In this document: one piece after another, positions 56,621 to 64,000 of the stretch
How the letters are laid out: every line of letters begins with the position of its first letter
Position numbering within the stretch: position 1 is the first letter of the stretch
DNA from: Poa pratensis
Lineage: Eukaryota; Streptophyta; Magnoliopsida; Poales; Poaceae
Length of the DNA: 64,000 nt
NCBI GenBank assembly: GCA_947311845.1
Contig: CAMZMU010000080.1
Coordinates: 21,150,369-21,214,368, forward strand
Direction of reading: 5' to 3'
Position numbers and translations under genes: made by a program
Notes under the pieces: model-generated
What the model was told of the DNA's origin: nothing
The model's database searches: none
The model's input: the letters and a program-made list of their open reading frames with translations, nothing else

Positions 56621-58160
56621 GCCGATGACGGCGACGGCGGCGGAGATCTTGGCCGGCCTGGATCGATCGACCTCTACCTGATCAAACCAATAACATGTTA
56701 CAAATTACTGCCAACGTCCAGAGTCTGGACCGAAACCTATTCACACAATCCAAAAAGAAATCTCAAGAGATTAATCTATGTTTTCTCAAGAAATGGAAAG
56801 ATGCAAATGATGAAGTCGTGAGAGTTCAATTAGTTACCTCTGCCGAATGAAACACTAATGTGCAGTTAATTGTGGATCCTTATGTCAGCCTAAGTTAGAT
56901 TACTCTACGGGTTGTAGTGGTATAAGCAGTAACAAAGTGGGGAGGGAGGTAAGAAAAGGGGTGCTCTATCAATGCATTGGCCTATTTAAAGCCACGTAAC
57001 AGCTACACAAGCTATTTTTATCACCTATCCATAATTCGTTGGCGCCACTTACGGATCGGATATATCCATATCCGAGCACAGTCCAATATAAGGAGTCAGG
57101 GAGACTATTTTTGGTTGGAGTGATTTCGCTACAGATATGTGTGGGTACTGGGTACCCATCCTCATTGTTCCCCATGATCCGACCAAGTAGAACACATCTC
57201 CCTTTGGATGAAACCAACAGGGTCTCAGACAAGAGTAGTATCTATGGCTTCATCGAAAACTATAAACCAAAATCCAAAAAAAAAATGCATCTTAGACCCA
57301 GCATCATCATTCACTGGAAACTTCACAAGCAACATCCAACTTAAACCTGGCAGCCTCTGCACACAAAACATGTGATATATCAGGAAAGAAAACCTTTTCT
57401 AGAGTATTAGAATTTGGCCCAATAGTCCCTCCAATTTGAAGTGATCAAGCCACCACTGTCAGGCAAGTGTAGCTTAACTAATTAGATAGTGATTTCGCTG
57501 CATACATGTGGGATACGCAAAATGTATCTTAACTATTTTGGCAGTGATTTCACTATTTATTTGTAGCATAGTTATTAGGAAGAAGTTTCCTACGACTGCA
57601 CTATTGGAAAAATGTACAAATTCTGCAATTTCCAGAGTGCTCAGTTCACGCCGACGGTAATCTTACTCCACAAAGAAGGCAACGGACAAAATGATCTTTC
57701 TCTCGCCCCATAAAGTGTGGCGTTTGGTGAAGCACAACCTTTTCAACGATTTTGCGCTTCGGTTAAACCTGGCGAATTGTCAGATGAAAGCGTCTGTTTA
57801 ATTTCGAATAGTTCAACTTATCATCCATCAGATTAGCAAATGCAGGACAATTATTAACATACAGTACACCAAGACGCCCATCGATCTCTCCAACTTCAAG
57901 CACGTAATGAATTGAAAGAATGTACGTACACACACTCTATACATCACATAATGTTAGAAAGAGAAGTTTGAATTACACCATTTGTTTATGTTGTCCTGGT
58001 AGTGCAGAGGCGTGGAGTTGCCCCCCTCGTCCCCCGCGTCGTCTCCCCGAGAGAGACGGCCGGGGACTCCCCACTTCTCTCTCCAGCGCCCCCCTCCTCC
58101 TGCTCCCTCCTCGAACAGAACTAGCAAGATTTAGGGACCTCGCTCTTGAACTTGCATGTC
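56621..58160. other. Intergenic, no gene recognised
   Basis: 56621-56870 would hold the promoter and leader of the serine-rich-like gene. The stretch 56950-57350 has an 87-aa minus-strand ORF (MSETLLVSSKGRCVLLGRIM) that I do not recognise. At 57470-57560 GATAGTGATTTCGCTG- and GGCAGTGATTTCACTA-type phrases form a short degenerate direct repeat. The GC-rich part 58000-58120 may belong to the retroelement whose T-run follows at 58161. Confidence 0.35.
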
Positions 58161-58725
58161 TTTTTTTTCAAGAACACGCAAGAGGATTGCGTGTCTTCTG
58201 TATTAAGATAGCAGAGAGTTTTTCCAAGAACGAGCCAGGGTGATCACAAACGATTTCCCGCTCCAAACCCAAACGAAAACAAGGGTAACTACTCATTGCT
58301 TTGTAGGTCCACTCCACATAGCTTCGCCTTCCTCCATAGCGCCCATTCCTCTCTGATTTTGCTGCAGACAGTCCATGGCAGTGATGCAATCTTGTCGAAA
58401 ACTCTGCTGTTTCTTTCCAGCCACAAGCATCTCGCCACAAGGGTGATCAAGGCGTTCAGATCCTTCTTCCTTTGTCTCGGCACTGCTGCAGAAATCAGGC
58501 CCCACCAATCTGCCAACACTGTCTGATTTGTCGGTGTGAAACGGTGAAGTCGAAGGGGGAGCAACATCGTATACAAAACTTCCGGCGAGAAAGAGCACCT
58601 CAGCGTCAGATGTTCTGCCGTTTCCTGTTCCTGACAACAGAGTGGATAGGCGGCCGGATGATCGAGGCCGCGATGTGCCAACCTGTCCGCGGTCCATAGC
58701 ATGCCACACAACGTGAACCACATGT
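58161..58725 (-). mobile_element. 5'-truncated LINE fragment (zinc-binding RVT region)
   Basis: The plus-strand T-run at 58161-58168 is the inverted A-tail. Upstream on the minus strand, ORF 58723-58289 (144 aa) has MLWTADRLAHRGLDHPAAYP, then LCCQEQETAEHLTLRCSFSP and a tail with WWGLISAA and LITLVARCLWLERNSRVFD. This is the zinc-binding domain that follows reverse transcriptase in plant L1-like elements. Only the last ~560 bp of the element remain. It is non-functional alone. Confidence 0.8.
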
Positions 58726-58797
58726 CTGATTTGTCTTATTTGTCATAACATAATAAGTATATTTATTTTTATTTTAAGAAATCGATCGAGTGAACAA

Positions 58798-59049
58798 CTC
58801 CTTCCGTTACTTATTATAAGGTGTATTAGGTTTCTAAAAATTCAAAATTGACTATCTTTGACCAAGATTTTAGAAAATATTATTACACTACCAAATCATT
58901 ATCATTAGATTCATTTTGAAATAATTTTTCATATATTACTTTCTTTGTATTTTAGATGTTTATAGTTTTTCCTTAAAATCTTGGTCAAAGGAAGTTAAGT
59001 TTGACTTTTTCAGAAACCTAATACACCTTATAACAAGGAATAGAGTGAG
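58798..59049. mobile_element. Stowaway-type MITE, 252 bp
   Basis: The left end CTCCTTCCGTTACTTATTAT and the right-end complement CTCACTCTATTCCTTGTTAT extend into a shared AAGGTGTATTAGGTTTCT, giving inverted repeats of about 40 bp. TA follows the right end; the left flank is AA, so that copy has mutated. Confidence 0.8.
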
Positions 59050-60308
59050 TACTAACTTGTAATTTAGTGGAGACGGTTAAGACTGAACATTCACCTAGAC
59101 ATGGAGCTACACTTATCCATAACCAGACACTAGACTGTACTTTGGATTGTCAGTTTTGTTCAGACATGCGTTACTATTAGTAGGCTACCATACGCTCGTA
59201 CTCCTCGCATGAGCTTACTAGATGTGTTATTTCAAGATCGTCCCATAGGACAACATCTTCGGTCATAAAGCCAGACATAAATTAAGATATAATAAACCTG
59301 CCTATCATATAACTATGAGAATTGAGCCCAACCAAATAGCTCCCAACCTTCACTTATCTCACAATTATAAAACTAGAGAAAGTACTTATGTAGAGTCTCG
59401 GGACTACTCAACTAAAGGTGAACCATTCACACATGAGTCTTCCCAAAATATATTTTTAAACCTTTTTCTAGTCACCCTGACACCAAACTACCATAATAAA
59501 AGGTTAATCACCATCAAGGTCTCCTAAAAGTGGGAGCCACACGCACCAATTTAAGCATGAGACAGAACCTGATATTTTTTTATTTACTTCTTTGTCTGCC
59601 AAGTGCCTTCAATAGTTCCTAATTTCGATTACGATTTGCACAACAAGGCTTGATTCATGGTCTTCACATCCAAGATACGAAGTACACAACTTTTTTATGT
59701 GCATACAGTTGGCCAATTAACAAAATGATACTACTTCGTATCATTAATATCCTGCCAAAGCATCCTGGCTCCAAAATAGTTCATTCTCTTAACCATTGCT
59801 TTCAAAAGTAAGCATATATAATTACATACAATTTGAACAAGCATTGGTAAACACATTTATATCTCCAATAGATCATATTACCTTCCTACCCCCCACTGAC
59901 TTTTTCACTATTTCTCTTCTATTGGCTTCCACTAAGAATTAACCAACCACTTGACATAAACAGGAATCACAAATGTGTAGAGAGAAGCTTACCAACACTT
60001 CAAGTGAAAAAAGTTGCTCCTTGCTAGAATCTCCAAGAACATAAATTTCACTTTTCTGAAAATGTATTTAAGTCCAAGGATTTTAACCTGTAGAAGGTTA
60101 GATCAGGAGATCTCATCCCGGAGGAATGCGTAATACACGTTAGCGATTCCAAGAAATGAGATAAGATCGGCGCCACCATTGTCAGCTTCCACCGTCTCTA
60201 GCTACCATTCGATGTCGTGGCAATGGTATTAACTCTATATGGGACATGTATGGTTCCCGCTTCTTTAATTCATATAGTTGTGAGTAGCCATCTCGTCTCC
60301 GGCCGGCC
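59050..60308. other. Intergenic and promoter region of the polyamine oxidase
   Basis: AT-rich, without recognisable genes or repeats. The 70-aa ORF at 59315-59527 has no domain. Confidence 0.4.
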
Positions 60309-60317
60309 CTATATATA
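60309..60317 (+). promoter_or_regulatory. TATA box of polyamine oxidase gene
   Basis: CCTATATATAAG lies about 115 bases before the ATG, with C/A-rich sequence about 30 bases downstream as a plausible start site. Confidence 0.6.
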
Positions 60318-60426
60318 AGTGCACACTGCCGCTGAGCTGGGCCGGAGAGCAGAGAGCAGCAGCCTCCAGGCTGTGTCCCTAAAAACAGCTAGTCGAGGCA
60401 AGGAGAGATCTATCTAGTCTAGAGAG

Positions 60427-61957
60427 ATGAAGCCTTCTTCCTTCGTCACTGCTATAGCAGCAGTGCTGGTACTCATAGCCGCACAACATGCCTCCCTCGC
60501 CGCCGGCAGAGGCCCCAGGGTCATCATCGTACGTCGGCGCCGGCATGTCCGGTACATTCGTGATCTCCATCCTTGCATGCATATTAAGCGTAGTTATACA
60601 TATGATCTATCGATCCATATATGCATGCACACGAAGAAGATGTAAATGGGTGTTCTGCATGCATGAGTACGTTCGTGCAGGGATCTCGGCGGGGAAGAGG
60701 CTGTGGGACGCCGGGGTGAGGGATCTGATCATCCTGGAGGCGACGGACCGCGTGGGCGGGCGGATGCACAAGCACAACCTCGGCGGCGTCAACGTAGAGA
60801 TCGGCGCCAACTGGGTGGAGGGCGTCACCGGGGACAAGATCAACCCCATCTTGCCCATGGCCAATGACACGCTCAAGCTCAGGAACTTTTACTCCGACTT
60901 CGACGGCGTCGTCAGCAACGTCTACAAGGAGAAGTACGTAAGAGATACTATATGCTGCCAAACAACTTGCCAAACTGATAATCAATCAACAACTTTGCAA
61001 GCATATATATATGCAGCATTCATAAGACAGACAATATTATGCCTGCTGCATGGATGAACATGAACTGATGAGCATATGTGCACGGGCCTCTATAATATGC
61101 GCGTGAGAACGAAGCACCTAACTATTTTTGCCGCCTAATGATTAACGATGTCAAAAAGAGGGTCCGAACTATTCATGAACAGTCAGAGTCATATAGTACA
61201 TGGAGTGATGGAGGACTTCGTGAGAACGAGAAGTTTACAAAAGAAAGTACAACCGATGGATTTCCCGATCGAGTACAAACACACATAGATTTCATAAGTA
61301 GTACTTACAACCGATTGGTCCAGAACCTGAACGTACGTTGTACTAGGACAAATGAACGAAGTGGTAATTAATTCCATGAACAAAGTACACACGCGTACGG
61401 CCGGTCCTCGATCTTACCTTAATCTCGTGCTTGCTTTGTAAAAACTAGCGGCGGCCTGTACGAGGAGGAGTACGTGCAGAAGAAAATGGACCATGCAGAC
61501 GAAGTGGAAGAACTGGGCGGCAAACTCGCGGCACAGATGGATCCCAGTGGCCGCGACGACATCTCCATCTTGACAATGCAACGCATATTCAATCAGTAAG
61601 TATCCGATTACACACTTGTTAATCTTGGCATAACTTAATGCGTTTGTTTTGGGCTCTAGATTAATCGTTCATCGTCTCGACACCTATGTTTAATTTTGCA
61701 GCCAGCCGAACGGGCCAGCGACGCCGGTGGACATGGTGCTAGACTACTTCAGGTACGACTACGAGTTCGCCGAGCCGCCCTGCGCCACCAGCCTGCAGAA
61801 CACCGAGCCCACGGCCACGTTCGCCGACTTCGGGGAAGACGCGCACTTCGTCGCTGACCAGCGTGGATTTGAGACCCTCGTGTATCACATCGCCTGACAG
61901 TACCTGAGTACGGACAACGCCGGGAACATTGTAGATCCCAGGTTAAAACTCAACAAG
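60427..61957 (+). pseudogene. PAO: Polyamine oxidase (apoplastic PAO type), 5' part, broken
   Basis: Four exons are visible: 60427-60551, 60681-60933, 61449-61595 and 61702-61957. A hydrophobic signal peptide (VTAIAAVLVLIAAQHASLAA) precedes the FAD-binding Rossmann motif GAGMSG and ILEATDRVGGRM; NVEIGANWVEGV, QPNGPATPVDMVLDYF and FGEDAHFVADQRGFETLV follow. The layout matches maize and barley PAO, a flavin enzyme oxidising spermidine/spermine in the cell wall with hydrogen peroxide release. There are three defects. A net +1 change lies just before GAGMSG (ATCATCGTACGTCGGC, apparently a 4-nt insertion). A TGA stands at 61895-61897, where a Gly codon is expected (YHIA*QYL). No exons for the C-terminal half occur before the LINE at 62677. 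The missing part could lie beyond the window if the LINE sits in an intron, but the stop and frame change argue for a pseudogene. Confidence 0.85.
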
Positions 61958-62286
61958 GTACTCCACGTGATTTTTGAAGGAAAAAAAAGCTTATAATCAC
62001 ACTTTTCGATTTTCCCAGAACAAACAATTTTTTTAATTTACCTACTAACAAATATAAACACAAGGGTGGTGAAGTGATATTGATAGTAAAATCTCATGAT
62101 TTTTATAACTTCAACTACTAACAAATACAAAAAAAATTAATTTTGTAAAGCATAAATCGACCATTTCATCTAAGCTGAGAAGTATTATATTTTTATATTA
62201 TAAATTACGAAGTAAACTTTTCACATTTATTTTGATTAAACAAAATTATTTCTTTTAGAAACACCGATTACAATATAGGCACATAC

Positions 62287-62314
62287 ACTCCACCCCCCCT
62301 CCCAACCCCCCCCC

Positions 62315-62363
<49 letters not shown>
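62287..62363. repeat. Poly-C plus (CA)n microsatellite
   Basis: A long C-run is followed directly by about 15 CA units. Run length is probably unreliable in the assembly. On the minus strand it gives a false ORF with poly-Gly and Cys-Val repeats. Confidence 0.95.
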
Positions 62364-62368
<5 letters not shown>

Positions 62369-62676
62369 AACACACCCCATAGTCACCATAGTCACCATCA
62401 CCAAATGTCCAAATACACATAGTTGGTACTGAAAACTGGAGGATCATCAAAACTAACAAAAGGACCACAGCGACCTCGCTACTCCTACCAGAAGGATAAT
62501 TTATAGCACTATGCAAAGAGTGGACAAATGGAGGCCGAGCTCCTTGGAGCCCTTTCTTTCCAAAATTTTGAAAATCTAAAAAATCTGAAAAAAAAACATG
62601 AATGTAGACAATGTTGTATTCTATCAACGTGTAAAATCTTTTAGAAACTCCGATTACAGTGTTGGTGCACAGAACT

Positions 62677-64000
62677 GTTTTTTTTTAGAAAAGGGGAAAG
62701 CCCCAGCCTCTGCATCAAAGTGATGCATGCGGCTTTTATTATATTATTGAAATTCAAGTCATATTACAAGATTACATCATGGATCGCACAAAGTTGCAAC
62801 ATGAATCAACCATCTAAATAGAAATGACAACACAAATTGACTCTGCATCAATATGTTATCCTCATATCAGAACGCCAGCTGTACTGGTTGTATAAATCCC
62901 GCGCGACCAATTCCAGCTGGTTGCACCCAAAATCCATGGCGGCTCGCTTCTCCGTTGACTGTAGGAAGGACCACATACGGATCCAGTGGGTAGCCATTGG
63001 AATAACCTGCATAAAAGTTGTAGTTTTTGCTCTGTTAAAGATATAGTCATTGCGTATGTTCCAGATGGCCCAAAGTAAAGCACAAACTCCAACTCTGATT
63101 TGAGCTTTATCATTCTTAGGTATACCCGTTAGCCAATTACCAAACAAATTCGGTATGCTATTTGGGGGATTAATATTAAAGGCCATAAATACAATACGCC
63201 AAATCATTTTTGCAAATGGACAAGATATGAACAAATGCTGAATTGTTTCCTCATGATCACAAAAGCAACATTTTTTACAACCATCCCAATTTCGCTTCGC
63301 TAAATTGTCCTTTGTCAGAACCTCCTTTCGATATAAGAACCACATAAAGATCTTTATCTTTAGTGGCACTTTCATTTTCCAAATATATTTTCGGAGAAAC
63401 CCAGTATGACCACTCATGAAATCAAGATAGAGGGATTTGACCGTAAAAACTCCATTATTAGTGAGGTTCCATCTAAAAACATCTGGTTGATTCGTGAGCT
63501 GGACATCCATCAACCGATTGACTAAATGTAGCCATCTTGTCCATTTGTTTCCGGTCAACGCTCTCCTAAACCCTATGTTTAGGGGAGGTGCATTAGACAA
63601 AACCGATGCCACCGAAACTTCTTTTCGGTGGACAATATTATAAAGAGAAGGATATTGATTGGATAAAGGCTTATCCCCCCAACCACGTATCTTCCCAAAA
63701 GCGCGTTTTTTCTCCATTCCCAATAGAGAAATGACCCCTATCAAAGAAAGTGTCCTTTACTTTCATAAGACCCTTCCAAAATGGGGAATCGGTGGGTCTA
63801 GCTTTTACTTGTGATAAGGATTTTGAATGTAAGTATTTATTATGAATCAACTCATGCCAAACCCCATCCTCGGATAAAAGCTTAAAAAGCCACTTGCTTA
63901 ATAAGCATTTATTCTTAATATCTAACACCTCTATCCCTAGCCCACCTTGATCCTTCGGTCTGCATATGATGTTCCATTTAGTAAGTCTATACTTTCTTTT
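62677..64000 (-). mobile_element. LINE (L1-like) 3' part, continues beyond window
   Basis: The plus-strand T-run at 62678-62686 is the inverted tail, followed by GGGGAAAGCCCCAGCCTCTG. On the minus strand, ORF 63744-62848 (298 aa) has the post-RT zinc-binding domain: WKMKVPLKIKIFMWFLYRKE, then CCFCDHEETIQHLFISCPFA and ALLWAIWNIRNDYIFNRAK. A second ORF (63928-63671) supplies the upstream part (KNKCLLSKWLFKLLSEDG, FWEDTWLGG). In the last bases, KWNIICRPKDQGGLGI leads on toward RT. The two ORFs join if one G is removed from a six-G run near 63680, another homopolymer length problem. The 5' end is outside the window. Its insertion lies where the PAO gene stops. Confidence 0.88.

Noticed and set aside
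56271..56821. Plus-strand ORFs of 136 and 173 aa near the serine-rich-like gene
   Set aside because: They are complements of the minus-strand ORF that carries a family signature, and have no motif themselves.
62268..62627. 119-aa minus-strand ORF with poly-glycine and Cys-Val repeats
   Set aside because: It is the translation of the C-run and CA microsatellite.
1..64000. CRISPR array, bacterial operon or defence system
   Set aside because: The window is intron-rich plant nuclear DNA; the tandem repeats seen are long, diverged and lack regular spacers.

Overview
This is plant nuclear DNA from a grass, most likely Triticeae (wheat, barley, Aegilops or a close relative). The support is intron-rich conserved genes, Stowaway MITEs with CTCCCTCCGTTCC-type ends, an Au-type tRNA-derived SINE, L1-like LINE remnants, a Mutator-like transposon, small Helitrons, a DUF6598 gene and an apoplastic-type polyamine oxidase. 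No species call is possible from sequence alone.

Layout. At 0-20 kb lies a compact block of housekeeping genes: VPS32/SNF7 of ESCRT-III (minus), the spliceosomal GTPase Snu114/EFTUD2 (plus) and the kinetochore scaffold KNL1 (plus). Small Stowaway, SINE and Helitron insertions sit between them and inside introns. At 20-31 kb the DNA is repetitive: a decayed minus-strand MULE split by a 1.4-kb retroelement with a 14-bp target-site duplication, then alternating GC-rich and AT-rich DNA with a compound tandem repeat and a small Helitron. At 31-55 kb there is a same-strand array of five F-box/FBD genes. Their exon plan is shared (about 840, 144 and about 381 nt; copy 4 has a 120-nt exon 2 and a 396-nt exon 3). 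Their 3' flanks are also shared and carry LINE reverse-transcriptase relics. A DUF6598 gene and at least two orphan 3' flanks lie inside the array. At 55-64 kb there are a tRNA-Leu(AAG)-like gene, a small serine-rich-protein-like gene, LINE pieces, a MITE, a broken 5' part of a polyamine oxidase gene, and the 3' part of a LINE running off the window.

The genes do not form one pathway. The notable biology is the F-box/FBD expansion, whose products would be substrate receptors of SCF ubiquitin ligases. It appears to have grown by repeated duplication of a unit made of gene plus LINE-bearing 3' flank.

Quality warning. Many coding regions contain single-base losses, often in short runs of one base. 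In EFTUD2 (8), KNL1 (1), F-box copy 3 exon 1 (2), copy 4 (3) and copy 5 (3) the number of losses exactly restores a multiple of three. VPS32, F-box copy 2 and DUF6598 are clean. This looks more like unpolished assembly than decay, except in F-box copy 1 and the polyamine oxidase, which carry real-looking lesions (stops, multi-base indels, missing exons).
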